A DNA stretch of 64,000 nt, taken from contig NZ_RHPP01000003.1 of the NCBI RefSeq assembly GCF_003935715.1, positions 23,118-87,117 of the forward strand, written 5' to 3'. The position numbers and the translations under genes are program-made. Below, piece by piece: positions 49,001-57,728 of this stretch; the first letter of the stretch is position 1; each line of letters starts with the position of its first letter. Origin of the DNA: Stenotrophomonas sp. 278 (GTDB lineage: Bacteria > Pseudomonadota > Gammaproteobacteria > Xanthomonadales > Xanthomonadaceae). Under the pieces are notes generated by a model. It searched no databases and was not told the origin of the DNA. It saw only the letters and a program-made list of their open reading frames with translations.

Positions 49001-49075
49001 ATGGATCCGTCGTTCCCGACCATGTACGAAGCCTCGGGACGTCGCATCAGCCTGGGCCTGCGCGCCGACTTCTGA
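46007..49075 (+). CDS. TonB-dependent receptor with STN signalling domain
   Basis: 1,022 residues. Signal peptide (LFLSIALALQVTATATAAE), then an STN domain (IASQPLDAALNALSRQTGLQFVYN), a Pro/Ala linker, a TonB-box-like ETIQVTGSYS, the plug with PEQNLAEALQRVPGVTIERSKGLGT, and a 22-strand barrel ending RISLGLRADF. The size and the plug type resemble receptors for complex carbohydrates or phosphorylated compounds rather than simple siderophores. It is the transport arm of the FecI/FecR triad and is followed by a secreted PHP phosphoesterase, suggesting uptake of a phosphorylated ligand. Start taken at ATG 46007 because it gives the signal peptide. Confidence 0.9.
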   Translation: MRRTLFLSIALALQVTATATAAEPTRVANEAIASQPLDAALNALSRQTGLQFVYNAQSAGNPRTPGVPAGLSADAALSRLLAGTGLRYRYLNATTVTIEAQNTASPAPGAGVTAPSGVAVAGDAPLHADVAAPAAGAGAQDLETIQVTGSYSRSLEQAVDIKRATVGFSDSIVATDVADFPEQNLAEALQRVPGVTIERSKGLGTKVNVRGLPSEYTHVSINDLATASGSGGRDVEFDMFASEIIQQVTVQKSPTAADEEGGIAGSVKISTARPFDYNERRLVFSAEGAHNSISEEVDPRFAFLAADTWGDWGALVSYSQSKRTNRTDSTSGINFRPSSRFLTASGTRGTQAQSVLLRDAGVNITNRNDSDQTNRVVFQDKVGDRVYLNEQDKWGATGSLQYKPSNNFSLTFDAMVGGYDSTEDEYDAAAYSASSRSTFDTIHEYDADTLSQYGMVVLRDVSYTATQHEMLSKERINKTDYGQYSMALDWKGDSWYIDALVGYSGAEKTSDYSNLKHVAYAPSRTRWTGDSGETIPSSAPGSIDMYNASDKYLFEAYETTLEKVKDDKYAAQVNVTRLLDLAFLPALHTVKFGARYTDRSKERQYGEAKITGPTAGSAAWVNTRTLADSPLQSIGDIVPGGDYSHKGLDWQQVSNAYARGAFRYDGFYTPFDPGQFYQVDEKVMSFYAMTDFAFDIGNVPFTINAGARYVDTKVDSFGYHPVQRPDGSTGYTDTPVSKDGSYDDLLPSFNMTAELSPGLLLRAAASKVMMRPALTDVAYKRTASWSSYRFTDGNPELKPTYAKQWEVGVEKYLDNGALFAASYFRKNIDGVVINSLTGMVEDVAVYNANGSLNGIYDFDVYQPVNAKGSYEVDGIELVAQMPLGMFTPWLEGFGINANYTMLDSSLAGESDLGIQTPMPGLSEKTWNFTAYYENERFDARVSYNHKDEYVESIGYNLYPIYRDAYGQMDVSIGYRITDNIKISLKGINLTNEITSGYTMDPSFPTMYEASGRRISLGLRADF

Positions 49076-49087
49076 TCCACCGTTCCA

Positions 49088-49137
49088 GTGCAGGTGGCGC
49101 GCGGATCGGAGAGGGTTCGCGCGTCGCCTGCACGCTT
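49088..49137 (+). terminator. Hairpin between receptor and phosphoesterase
   Basis: GTGCAGGTGGCGCGCG (49088-49103) pairs over 16 positions, two as G-T wobbles, with CGCGCGTCGCCTGCAC (49118-49133), followed by GCTTTCT. It could terminate or attenuate transcription after the receptor gene and lower expression of the next gene. Confidence 0.6.
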
Positions 49138-49154
49138 TCTGTGAGGTACCCGCA

Positions 49155-50528
49155 ATGAAGCAACTGCTTGCACTGGCGCTGCTGGCCGCATCCGCATCCG
49201 CACCCGCGTCACCTGCCGACACGACGACTGGAGACGGCCGCCATTGGTTGGCCGGTGACCACCACGTACACAGTGAATGGAGCGTGGAGTGGGATCGCAG
49301 TACCACGCCACCGACACCGATCCGCGGCGGGGATTCTTCCTACAGCCGCAGCCGCAACGCCGCCCAGGCCAAGGCGTTCGGCCTTCGCTGGATGGTGCAC
49401 ACCGACCACGGTGGTCCGGGACATTCGGTGGTGACCCGCGATCATGCCTATCCTGCACTGCTGCAGGCCCGGACCGAGGTGCCCGACGTCATCCAGTTCA
49501 ACGGCATGGAATTTGATGTGCCCGCAGGCGAACACGCGTCGCTGATCATCGCGCCGGGCCCGGATGAACGTGACCAGCTGGTCACCGCCGAGCGCGACTA
49601 CAGCCGCAGCGAGCCGCTGCAGGGCAGCCGCGACACCCAGCAGGAGATGCTGGCCACGCTGGACTATCTGAAGGGCCTGCAGCCACAGCCGTTGATGCTG
49701 ATCAATCACCCCTCCCGCACCGCCACGGGGGTGGGCGTATGGGGCAAGGTCACGCCGGAAGAGCTGCGCAGCTGGCATGCCGCCGCGCCGCGGGTGCTGG
49801 TGGGCATGGAAGGCGCTCCTGGCCACCAGGGTATCCGCAGTGAACGCGGGTTGTATCGCAATGCCGATGCGCCGACCTTCGGTGGCTTCGACCAGATGAC
49901 CGCCCAGGTCGGCGGCATCTGGGACCAGATGCTGGCTGACGGTCTGCGGTTCTGGATCACCGCCAGCTCCGACTCGCATGTCAACGTGCGCGACGGCGGC
50001 CGCGACTATGACCCGGGCGAGTACAGCAAAACCTACGCCTGGGCCCGGCCCGAGGCGGATGACATTCTCGACAGCCTGCGCAACGGGCGCACTTTTGCGG
50101 TGACCGGTGATCTGGTTGACCGGGTGGAGTTATCGGTGGGCGAGGGGACGCGGACGGCCACGCTGGGTGAGACGCTGCCGGTATCCGCCGATGGCACGCT
50201 GCAGATCCAACTGCGCGTGCGCCAGCCGAAGGTGCCCAATGCCAATGGCGATCGTCCCGCACTCGAGCTGATCGAGTTGATCGTTGGCGGCAGGGACGCC
50301 AACGGTACGTTGAAGATGGAGTCGCGCCACTTTGCTGCCAGTGAGTGGCAGCGTGAGGGCGACTGGATCAGTGTGCGCTGGACGCTGCCGGTACCCGCCA
50401 GGGGCGGCTTCGTGCGTGCCCGTGGCAACAGCACCGGCGAGCGCGTGGCGCTGGCCGATGTGCCGGGCGAAGACCCGTGGCAGGATCTGTGGTTCCACTC
50501 CAACCCGGTGTTCGTGCAGGTGCGGTGA
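49155..50528 (+). CDS. Exported PHP-domain phosphoesterase
   Basis: 457 residues with a signal peptide (LLALALLAASASAPASPAD). PHP fold metal motifs in order: DHHVHSEWS, VHTDHGG, FNGMEFDV, INHPSR and a late SSDSHVN with the final His. The family hydrolyses phosphoesters with a trinuclear metal site. Being directly behind an STN-TonB receptor suggests it frees phosphate from a ligand outside the inner membrane. A second C-terminal domain of ~140 residues (from about ETLPVSADGTLQIQLRV) is beta-rich and unassigned. Confidence 0.82.
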   Translation: MKQLLALALLAASASAPASPADTTTGDGRHWLAGDHHVHSEWSVEWDRSTTPPTPIRGGDSSYSRSRNAAQAKAFGLRWMVHTDHGGPGHSVVTRDHAYPALLQARTEVPDVIQFNGMEFDVPAGEHASLIIAPGPDERDQLVTAERDYSRSEPLQGSRDTQQEMLATLDYLKGLQPQPLMLINHPSRTATGVGVWGKVTPEELRSWHAAAPRVLVGMEGAPGHQGIRSERGLYRNADAPTFGGFDQMTAQVGGIWDQMLADGLRFWITASSDSHVNVRDGGRDYDPGEYSKTYAWARPEADDILDSLRNGRTFAVTGDLVDRVELSVGEGTRTATLGETLPVSADGTLQIQLRVRQPKVPNANGDRPALELIELIVGGRDANGTLKMESRHFAASEWQREGDWISVRWTLPVPARGGFVRARGNSTGERVALADVPGEDPWQDLWFHSNPVFVQVR

Positions 50529-50620
50529 AACGTGTGAAAGGCAGCGCGTGTGCCGTGCACAGCACGGTCACGCGTCTGCACCGAGTCTGGGCGCGTTGAT
50601 CTTCCCTTGGTGGAGTACCC

Positions 50621-51055
50621 ATGACCACGCTGACCCTGCCTGACCTGGCGAAGAAGATGGCCCACATCGACTTCTGCCTGCTGCATACCCACGCCCAGGA
50701 CCGCGAGATCGCCGCCCGCCCGATGAGCAACAATGGCGACGTCGAGTACGATGGCGACAGCTGGTTCTTCGCGCTGGAAAGTGCCGACATGGTAGGCGAG
50801 ATCATGCGCGAGCCGAAGGTCGCACTGTCCTTCACCGGCAGCAAGTCCCTGCTCGGCAAGCCGCCGCTGTTCGTTGCGGTGCAGGGCCGAGGCATGGTGA
50901 TCCGCAGCAAGACGCTGATGGAGGAGCACTGGGTGAGTGACCTCAAGCGCTGGTTCGAGCAGGGCGTGGACACGCCGGGCCTGGTGCTGATCAGGGTCAG
51001 CGCGGTGCGCATCCATTACTGGGACGGCGAGGACGAGGGCGAGATCCTGCGTTGA
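50621..51055 (+). CDS. Pyridoxamine 5'-phosphate oxidase-like protein
   Basis: 144 residues of the split-barrel flavin-binding fold (general stress protein 26 type): HIDFCLLHTHA, AARPMSNNGDVEYDGDSWFFA, KVALSFTG and YWDGEDEGEI. It probably binds FMN or F420-like cofactors; the reaction is unknown. Its stop codon overlaps the TTG start of the next gene by a four-base TTGA. Confidence 0.82.
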   Translation: MTTLTLPDLAKKMAHIDFCLLHTHAQDREIAARPMSNNGDVEYDGDSWFFALESADMVGEIMREPKVALSFTGSKSLLGKPPLFVAVQGRGMVIRSKTLMEEHWVSDLKRWFEQGVDTPGLVLIRVSAVRIHYWDGEDEGEILR

Positions 51056-52356
51056 GTGCGTCGCCCCACACACGCTCGATGGTGATTGCCGGGTTGTCGA
51101 CGGTGGTGGAGTGGTACGACTTCGCCCTGTATCTGTACCTGGCGACGGTGTTGTCACGCGTATTCTTCGGCGGTGGTGAGGAAGCGCTGCTGGCCACCCT
51201 GGCCGGATTCGCGGTGTCTTACCTGATGCGCCCGCTGGGTGCACTGTGCTTCGGCAGCCTCGGTGACCGTATCGGCCGACGCTGGATGCTGCTGGCATCC
51301 ATGATTCTGATGACGGCGGCCATGCTGGCCACCGCGCTGCTGCCGACCTTCGCCAGCATCGGTGCCAGTGCCGGTGTGCTGTTGCTGCTGTTGCGCTGCC
51401 TGATGGCATTCTCGGTCGGCGGCGAGTACACCGGCGTGGTGGCGTATCTGCTGGAAAGCGCGCCGGCACGACGCCGCGGATTGGTCACCTCGCTGGCTTC
51501 GGCAGCCAGTGAGATCGGCGCGCTGCTGGCCGTTGGTGTTTCAGCGTTGACCGTGGCCCTGCTGAGCGACGCGCAACTGGCCGCCTGGGGCTGGCGCATT
51601 CCCTTCTTCGTCGGGGCGGCGCTGGCGGGCGTGATCCTGGTGGCGCGCTCGACCTTGCACGAGTCGCCGGAGTTCGTCCGGCAACGTGAGGTGGGTACAG
51701 TGCCCAGCACGCCGATCCGCGATACCTGGCGGCACCATCGCGGCGCGGTGGTGCGTACCTTTGCGGTATCGGCGCTGGGATCGATCACCTACTACGTCGG
51801 CATCACCTACGTGCCGGCGTTCCTGGGCTCGATGAGCGAGGTCAGCGAGGCCGCGGCCCTGTGGCTGTCCACCGTCGCGGCGGTCGCGGTGATCGTGGTG
51901 ACGCCGCTGTTTGGTGCGTTCTCGGACCGGGTCGGGCGGCGGCCGCTGCTGATCGCGCTGGCCGTGCTGTCGGCCTTGCTGCCGCTGGGCATGTTCGCGC
52001 TGATGGGCGAGGGTGGGGTGCTGCAGGTCGCCATCGGGTCGGTGGTGCTCGCGGCGCTGGCAGGGGGTGTCAGCGCAGTAGCGGCACCGGCAACCGCGGA
52101 GCAGTTTCCCGGCGAAGGGCGGCTGAGCGGGCTGGCGCTTGGCGTAACCGTCGCGACGGCGTTCTTTGGCGGGGCCACGCCCCTGCTCGCCGAACTGCTG
52201 GTCCGGCATACCGGTTGGGCGGCGGCCCCCGGCGCGATGATCGCGCTGGTGGCCGTACTGGTGCTGCCGGCATTGTGGACCCTGCGCGAAACCCGACCGA
52301 CGGGGCCCGCCAGTAGCGGGCCCTTTTCAGGTTCATGCGATGGCTGCAATCCGTAG
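51052..52356 (+). CDS. MHS-family MFS transporter (ProP/citrate-like)
   Basis: 434 residues, about 12 helices, of the metabolite:H+ symporter group: GLSTVVEWYDFALYLYLA at the first helix, LMRPLGALCFGSLGDRIGRR in loop 2-3 and the VGGEYTG motif are all typical. Start is a TTG at 51052 coupled to the previous stop; an ATG at 51079 is an alternative. The C-terminus is odd: an intrinsic terminator (52303-52327) lies inside the frame and the stop codon (52354-52356) is the TAG of a REP element, so the last ~15 residues may not exist in the cell. Confidence 0.85.
   Translation: MSASPHTRSMVIAGLSTVVEWYDFALYLYLATVLSRVFFGGGEEALLATLAGFAVSYLMRPLGALCFGSLGDRIGRRWMLLASMILMTAAMLATALLPTFASIGASAGVLLLLLRCLMAFSVGGEYTGVVAYLLESAPARRRGLVTSLASAASEIGALLAVGVSALTVALLSDAQLAAWGWRIPFFVGAALAGVILVARSTLHESPEFVRQREVGTVPSTPIRDTWRHHRGAVVRTFAVSALGSITYYVGITYVPAFLGSMSEVSEAAALWLSTVAAVAVIVVTPLFGAFSDRVGRRPLLIALAVLSALLPLGMFALMGEGGVLQVAIGSVVLAALAGGVSAVAAPATAEQFPGEGRLSGLALGVTVATAFFGGATPLLAELLVRHTGWAAAPGAMIALVAVLVLPALWTLRETRPTGPASSGPFSGSCDGCNP
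52303..52327 (+). terminator. Intrinsic terminator inside the transporter ORF
   Basis: GGGCCCGC and GCGGGCCC form a perfect 8-base-pair stem around CAGTA, followed by TTTT. It ends 26 bases before the only in-frame stop codon. Confidence 0.8.
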
Positions 52357-52419
52357 AGCCGGGCTTGCCCGGCTGCCGTTCGCACGGATCCAACCGCAGC
52401 CGGGCCATGCCCGGCAACC
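52353..52419. repeat. SMAG/REP element supplying the transporter stop, with a partner palindrome
   Basis: 52353-52374 starts GTAGAGCCGGGCTTGC and its TAG is the stop of the transporter gene. A related palindrome GCAGCCGGGCCATGCCCGGC (52396-52415) follows without a GTAG end and reaches almost to the stop of the siderophore receptor gene. Confidence 0.85.
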
Positions 52420-52421
52420 GG

Positions 52422-54584
52422 TCAGAACGCCCAGCGCAGGCTGGCCGACACAAACCGCGGCTCGCCGTAGTTGTTGTAGTCCAGGTTCGCCCAGTAGGTC
52501 TTGTCCAGCGCATTGCGCACGTTCAGCGAAGCGGTCCAGCTGTCGCTGATCCGATAGTTGGCGTGCAGGTTGACCAGCATGTACGACGGCTGGGTCACGG
52601 TGCGGGTGCCACCCAGCGGGTACTGGATGTTGTAACCCTCGACCTTGCTCTGCCACTGCAGGCCACCGCCGACGGTCAGGCGCTCCAGCACGCCCGGCAG
52701 GCGCACGCTGGTGTTCAACTGCAGCAGGTCTTCCGGCGGGTTCGCATACAGCAGGTCGGTGGCGGCGCGGGTCACCTTGACGTGGGTGAAGCCGGCATTG
52801 ACCGTCCAGCCCGGCAGGATCTCGCCGTTGACGTCCACTTCCCAGCCACGCGACTTGGTGCCGTTGACGCCGATGTAGGCCGAGCTGCCGTCGCTGAGCG
52901 AGCCGTCCGGCAGGCTCATGTCACGCACCGCGTAGTTGTCCTGCTTGGCCTCGAAGATCGCCGCATTGGCGGTCAGCCTGCCGTCGAACCACTGCGACTT
53001 GATGCCGGCTTCCAGGTTGGAGCCTTCCACCGGGGCCAGCAGGTTCTCGTTGCGGTCCTTGTAGTTCTGCGGATTGAAGATTTCGGTGTAGCTGGCGTAG
53101 ACCGAGAAGTCCGGCACGATGTCATACACCAGGCCGACGTATGGGGTGACTTCGTCGGTGACCTTGTAGGCACCGCTGGTACCGGTATAGGCACCGGCCG
53201 CGTTGTAGCTGCGGCTCAGGGTTTCCCAGCGGCTCAGACGCGCACCGGCGATCAGCGACAGCGGATCGGCCAGGCGCAGGCGGGTCGAGGCGTAGATGCC
53301 GCTCTGCTTGGTATGCGCGATGCGGCGCGCTCCGGTGCGGCTGGCGGTCAGCTCCGGAATGTCGCCGTTCCAGTCGCGGATGTTGGGAATGTCATAGCGC
53401 CAGTTGGCCACCGAGGTCAGCGTCCAGGTGGTGGCTTCCAGGTTGTTGTAGCTGCCGCCGATCACGACGTCGTGCTCGCGTCCGAACGCCGGGAATTTGC
53501 CCGACAGGTAGAGGTCCGCGCCCTTGCGGGTGTCTTCGGCGTCGCCGGCACCGGCCAGCAGGTACATGCCCGAACCGGTCACCGGGTCCGGGTAGCCGCT
53601 GCCGTAGACGCGCACGTTCTGCACGTTGCCGCGGGTGTAGGCGGTGTTGAGCTTGAGCAGCCAGTTCTCGCCGAAGCGCTGCTCCAGGTTGCTGAAGACG
53701 GTGCTGGTTTCGCGCTGCCAGTAGCTCCACTTCGGGGCCAGGTTGGTCTCACGCGGCAGGTGGGCGAAGGTCCCGTCGCTGTTGAAGAACGGCACCGTGC
53801 CCCAGGTCGAGCCGACCGGGTTGTTGTCCTGGCGCTGGTAGCCGAGGGAGACGGTGGTGGAGTCGGTGATGTCACCTTCCAGCACGGCCATGCCGGCCAT
53901 CTTGTCTTCCTTGTAGCGGTCGTAATACAGGTCACGGTCGGTGTAGGCGGCAACCACGCGGCTGCGGAAGCGGCCATCACTGGTCAGCGGCGCGTTGACG
54001 TCCGCTTCAAGGCGGCGGAAATCCCAGCTGCCGGCGCTGACCGCGATCGAGGCATCGAAGTCCTTGCCCGGGCGCTTGCGCAGCAGGTTGACCGTAGCCG
54101 AGGGAATGCCGGCACCGCTGAGCAGGCCGTTGGCACCGCGGATGACTTCAACGCGGTCGTAGAAGGCGGTGTCGTATTCCTGGTTGGTGGAGCCGCTGTA
54201 GGTGGGCAGGCCATCGACCTGGAAGTCGGTGATGGTGAAGCCACGCGCGTAGTACAGCGGGCGCTGGGTGTCATAGAACGACACGCTGACGCCGGTGACG
54301 TTGCGCATGACGTCGTTGATCGAGAACAGCGCTTCGTCCTGCAGGCGGTCAATGCCGATCACGCTGGTGGACTGCGGGGTCTCCTGCAGGGTGATCGGCA
54401 GGCGGGTGGTGCTGGACGGGGCGGCCTGGGTGCCGACCACGTTGACCTGGTCGAGGGTCTTGGCATCGGCGGCGGCGGTGTCGGCCAGGGCGACAGCCGG
54501 AGCGGTGCTGGCAAGGGCGAAAAGCAGGGCAACGCCCAGCGGGGCGCGACGGAGAGAACGGGGCAAAGCAGCGCGTAAGGACAT
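52422..54584 (-). CDS. TonB-dependent siderophore receptor
   Basis: 720 residues. Signal peptide with cleavage near ALADTA; TonB box region DQVNVVGTQ; plug with LQDEALFSINDVMRNVTGVSV and VEVIRGANGLLSGAGIPSATVNLLRKRP, which is the siderophore-receptor plug type; barrel ending VSASLRWAF. Start set at the ATG at 54584, which gives a normal signal peptide. A Fur-like palindrome is in the promoter, so iron starvation should induce it. It is a lone gene. Confidence 0.92.
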   Translation of the reverse strand: MSLRAALPRSLRRAPLGVALLFALASTAPAVALADTAAADAKTLDQVNVVGTQAAPSSTTRLPITLQETPQSTSVIGIDRLQDEALFSINDVMRNVTGVSVSFYDTQRPLYYARGFTITDFQVDGLPTYSGSTNQEYDTAFYDRVEVIRGANGLLSGAGIPSATVNLLRKRPGKDFDASIAVSAGSWDFRRLEADVNAPLTSDGRFRSRVVAAYTDRDLYYDRYKEDKMAGMAVLEGDITDSTTVSLGYQRQDNNPVGSTWGTVPFFNSDGTFAHLPRETNLAPKWSYWQRETSTVFSNLEQRFGENWLLKLNTAYTRGNVQNVRVYGSGYPDPVTGSGMYLLAGAGDAEDTRKGADLYLSGKFPAFGREHDVVIGGSYNNLEATTWTLTSVANWRYDIPNIRDWNGDIPELTASRTGARRIAHTKQSGIYASTRLRLADPLSLIAGARLSRWETLSRSYNAAGAYTGTSGAYKVTDEVTPYVGLVYDIVPDFSVYASYTEIFNPQNYKDRNENLLAPVEGSNLEAGIKSQWFDGRLTANAAIFEAKQDNYAVRDMSLPDGSLSDGSSAYIGVNGTKSRGWEVDVNGEILPGWTVNAGFTHVKVTRAATDLLYANPPEDLLQLNTSVRLPGVLERLTVGGGLQWQSKVEGYNIQYPLGGTRTVTQPSYMLVNLHANYRISDSWTASLNVRNALDKTYWANLDYNNYGEPRFVSASLRWAF

Positions 54585-54628
54585 GCGAAGGTCTCGAGAA
54601 GCCCAAGGGGAGGGCACAACGGGACGCA

Positions 54629-54647
54629 AATGTAAATCGTTCGCATT
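54629..54647. promoter_or_regulatory. Candidate Fur box
   Basis: AATGTAAATCGTTCGCATT has symmetric AATG/CATT ends and AA/TT inner pairs, the pattern of a degenerate 19-base Fur site, 44 bases upstream of the receptor start. Confidence 0.55.
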
Positions 54648-55078
54648 CTAATTACAAGAATTTAACAATGTGGCATGCCCGTGAACGGCGGCTGCGATGA
54701 CACACAATACGTATCGCTGGGCGTCCCCACCCCGGCACGCCCCAGACAGTTGGCCGGTGGCCACGGAAGATCACAAGCCATCACCGGCCCAACTGGAATC
54801 GGAATGCCCCGGTGGGATCGGTCGAAAGACGATCGCCGTGAAATCCCCAACAATCGATAACGCATGACAATGGATCGGGGCCGCCGTTGATTTTGATCTT
54901 CGATGGCCACCGACGCACTGTCGATGGCGGGGCGGGGTGGGCTGGAGGGGGCGTGAGCCGCATGGATGCGGCGATCGAGGCTACAGGGACGTACTTGCGC
55001 CGTCCCCCGGAACGCCCATCCCGACCCGCCAAAACACGGGAACCGATGACCACCGGCTGTTCGCCAAAAACCAACAGC
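54648..55078. other. Intergenic region, nothing recognised
   Basis: About 430 bases between the siderophore receptor promoter and the REP before mqo. Reading frames are short and unlike protein, and no structured RNA or repeat stands out. Confidence 0.5.
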
Positions 55079-55100
55079 AGCCGGGCAAGCCCGGCTCTAC
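55079..55100 (-). repeat. SMAG/REP element
   Basis: Minus-orientation REP of the CCGGGC subfamily ending GGCTCTAC, just after the mqo terminator. Confidence 0.85.
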
Positions 55101-55115
55101 GGGAGCCATCCACGC

Positions 55116-55151
55116 GCAAAAGAAAACCGGCTCCCCGTAGGAAGCCGGTTT
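55116..55151 (-). terminator. Intrinsic terminator of mqo
   Basis: On the minus strand AAACCGGCT (55143-55151) pairs with AGCCGGTTT (55124-55132) and is followed by TCTTTT. It begins about 28 bases after the mqo stop. Confidence 0.8.
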
Positions 55152-55178
55152 CCAGAGATCCACATCAGGCGGTAGTGA

Positions 55179-56879
55179 TTACAGCGCCTGCATCTCTTCG
55201 TTCGCGTTGCGCTTTTCCTTCACCGGAGCCGTAGGAGCCACCGGAGCCGGCGGGGTCAGCATGACGGCCGCGCTGGTGTCTGCCGGCACTTCCAGGAACG
55301 GCAGGTTCAGCGCCGCGCTGGTCTGGCCGCGGATCTCGTTGGTCAGCGCCGCGCTGTCGTTGAGCTTGCGCCCGTACGACGGCACGATCTCCTTCAGGCG
55401 TGCTTCCCAGCCGGCTGCCATCTGTTCCGGGAAGGCCTTCTTCAGCAGGTCCAGCATGATCGGCGGCGAGGTGGAGGCACCCGGCGAGGCACCCAGCAGG
55501 GCGGCAAGCGTGTGGTCCTTGTCGGTGACGATCTCCGTGCCGAACTGCAGCACCGAACCCTTTTCCGGGTCCTTCTTGATGATCTGCACGCGCTGGCCGG
55601 CGGTGACCAGTTCCCAGTCCTCACGCTTGGCGGTCGGGAAGTACTTCACCAGTTCCGCCTGGCGGTCCGCATCTTCCAGACGCGCCTGGCCCATCAGGTA
55701 CTTCACCAGGTCAAGGTTTTCCAGGCCGACGTCCAGCATGCCCGCCACGTTGTTGTGGTTCACCGACGAATACAGGTCGAACCACGAGCCGTGCTTCAGG
55801 AACTTGGTGCTGTACAGCGCAAACGGCCCGAACAACACCACCGGCTTGCCGTCCAGCTTGCGCGCATCCAGGTGCGGCACCGACATCGGCGGCGAACCGG
55901 TTTCGGCCATGCCATACGCCTTCACGCTGTGGCGGCTGGCAATTGCCGGGTTCTTGAACGCCAGGAACTGGCCGCCCACCGGGAAGCCCGCGTAGTTCTT
56001 CGATTCCGGAATGCCCGACAGCTGCAGCAGCTTCAGCGCCGCACCACCGGCACCAATGAACACGAAGCGCGACTTCACCGTCGATTCCGTACCGGACTTC
56101 AGGTCGGCCACGGTCACGTTCCAGCTCTTGTCGTCGTTCTGGCGCAGCGCGCGGACTTCATGCTCCAGGTGCAGCTTGAAGTTCGGGCTGCGCTGCAGGC
56201 CGGCGGTGAGCTGGCGGGTGATCACGCCGAAGTTCACGTCGGTGCCCAGCGGCATCCAGGTCGCGGCAACCTTCTGGTTCGGGTCGCGACCTTCCATCAG
56301 CAGCGGGGCCCACGCCTTGATCTGCGCCGGGTCTTCCGAATACTGCATGCCGTAGAACAGCGGGTTCTTCGACAGCGCCTGCTGGCGCTTGTGCAGGTAG
56401 GCGATGTTCTCATCGCCCCAGACGAAGCTCATGTGCGGCGTCGGGTTGATGAAATCGCTGGGCTGGCTCAGCCGGCCTTCTTTCACTTGATGCGACCAGA
56501 ACTGGCGCGATACCTCGAACTGCTCGGCGATGCCGACCGCGCGCTTGGTTTCGATGCTGCCGTCCGGCAGCTCCGGGGTGTAGTTCAGTTCGGCAAAGGC
56601 CGAATGCCCGGTGCCCGCGTTGTTCCAGCCGTCGCTGCTTTCCAGCGCCACGCCGTTCAGGCGCTCATAGACCTGGATGTTCCAGTCCGGCTGCAGTTCC
56701 TGCAGGAACGTGGCAAGGGTGATGCTCATGATGCCGCCGCCCACCAGGACGACGTCGACCGGCTTGTCGTTTTCCGCCGCCGGGACCGAACGCTGGTACA
56801 GGGGCCAGTACAGGAACACGGCCGCTGCCAGCAGCAACAGCACGAGCAGGCCGAGAACGACCTTGGCTAACTTTTTCAT
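55179..56879 (-). CDS. mqo: Malate:quinone oxidoreductase
   Basis: 566 residues. One N-terminal membrane helix ([19 protein letters not shown]) anchors the protein; then the FAD-binding [16 protein letters not shown] and the family-typical [25 protein letters not shown] enzyme that oxidises malate to oxaloacetate in the TCA cycle and passes electrons to the quinone pool. The C-terminal ~50 residues after the catalytic part are Ala/Pro-rich and variable. Size fits the group. Confidence 0.96.
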   Translation of the reverse strand: MKKLAKVVLGLLVLLLLAAAVFLYWPLYQRSVPAAENDKPVDVVLVGGGIMSITLATFLQELQPDWNIQVYERLNGVALESSDGWNNAGTGHSAFAELNYTPELPDGSIETKRAVGIAEQFEVSRQFWSHQVKEGRLSQPSDFINPTPHMSFVWGDENIAYLHKRQQALSKNPLFYGMQYSEDPAQIKAWAPLLMEGRDPNQKVAATWMPLGTDVNFGVITRQLTAGLQRSPNFKLHLEHEVRALRQNDDKSWNVTVADLKSGTESTVKSRFVFIGAGGAALKLLQLSGIPESKNYAGFPVGGQFLAFKNPAIASRHSVKAYGMAETGSPPMSVPHLDARKLDGKPVVLFGPFALYSTKFLKHGSWFDLYSSVNHNNVAGMLDVGLENLDLVKYLMGQARLEDADRQAELVKYFPTAKREDWELVTAGQRVQIIKKDPEKGSVLQFGTEIVTDKDHTLAALLGASPGASTSPPIMLDLLKKAFPEQMAAGWEARLKEIVPSYGRKLNDSAALTNEIRGQTSAALNLPFLEVPADTSAAVMLTPPAPVAPTAPVKEKRNANEEMQAL

Positions 56880-57019
56880 GGATATCTCTTAGGGGGAGAT
56901 GGGAGGAGGATGACCACGCCCTGGGGAAGAAGCGTGAAGAAACAACCGTTTGGCGCATCCTGCGGGCGATTTTATCCCGAAACGGTACGGATTTGGTGCA
57001 ACGCAGCATCGCGCGGCGC

Positions 57020-57604
57020 TCAATCTGCTGCCAGGTTGAAATACTCCGCCAGGAAATATCCGCACTGATACACCAGGGCCACTGTCGCCAACGCCACATG
57101 TATCCGCCGGCTCCGACTGACCATGCCCACCGCGGCCACCGCCAGCATCACCGCCGTGTGGATCGGGTACGCCTCGCCCAGCATCACCCAGCGGCTGTGG
57201 CCCTTGATCGAGGTATCACCCAGGTCCAGCAGGGTGACCAGCGCCAGCATTCCGAAGAACCCGCCCCGGCGCTGCAGCAGGTAGTGCTCGTAGCTGTCGT
57301 AGTCGCGCAGGTCGTCCGGAAACAGCAGCACGCACAGCAGGTACCAGCTGGCGCAGTAGGCCAGCACGAACAGGTACAGCCCGAAGGTCCAGCGATGCAC
57401 CTGGACCAGCCGGAACTCCCACCACCAGAAGGTCACCACCGAGATCAGCGCCCACAACACCCAGGCAACGTGCAGCCACGAACATCCCCGACGCGCCGGG
57501 TTCTCGATGATCTGCGCCAGCCCGCGCAGCAGGGTGGTGATGCTCAGTCCCAGGATGATGCTCAGCACCACCCGGATGTGCAGGTAGAGCGGATCGCTGT
57601 CCAT
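57020..57604 (-). CDS. Integral membrane protein of unknown function
   Basis: 194 residues with about six transmembrane helices (first YLHIRVVLSIILGLSITTLL). An amphipathic loop YDSYEHYLLQRRGGFFG lies between helices 4 and 5. Not recognised. Start set at the ATG at 57604; the frame before it is repeat sequence. It stands alone between mqo and the argP-like gene. Confidence 0.65.
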   Translation of the reverse strand: MDSDPLYLHIRVVLSIILGLSITTLLRGLAQIIENPARRGCSWLHVAWVLWALISVVTFWWWEFRLVQVHRWTFGLYLFVLAYCASWYLLCVLLFPDDLRDYDSYEHYLLQRRGGFFGMLALVTLLDLGDTSIKGHSRWVMLGEAYPIHTAVMLAVAAVGMVSRSRRIHVALATVALVYQCGYFLAEYFNLAAD

Positions 57605-57658
57605 GCGCGGATGTTGCGCGCGGGCAGGTGGGGGCACCGTGTACGTCGCGGCGGGGCC

Positions 57659-57723
57659 GCCCGACCAACGGTCGGGCGCTACCGGGAAGGACGCGCCGGT
57701 AGGTGCCAACCGTTGGTCGGCAC
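57659..57723. repeat. Inverted pair of GTAG-type REPs, second subfamily
   Basis: 57659-57682 reads GCCCGACCAACGGTCGGGCG and ends CTAC (minus); 57699-57723 starts GTAGGTGCCAACCG (plus). They share the CGACC/GGTCG-type core with 130-154 and end 5 bases before the LysR stop. Confidence 0.8.
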
Positions 57724-57728
57724 GGCGG

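Noticed and set aside
45992-49306. A 1,104-residue open frame on the minus strand, antisense to the TonB receptor gene
   Set aside because: It mirrors a typical high-GC codon pattern, is His/Val/Gly-rich without domains, and the plus-strand frame has a complete receptor.
54887-55234. A 115-residue plus-strand frame before mqo
   Set aside because: It translates a REP and a terminator and overlaps the mqo end; no ribosome site.
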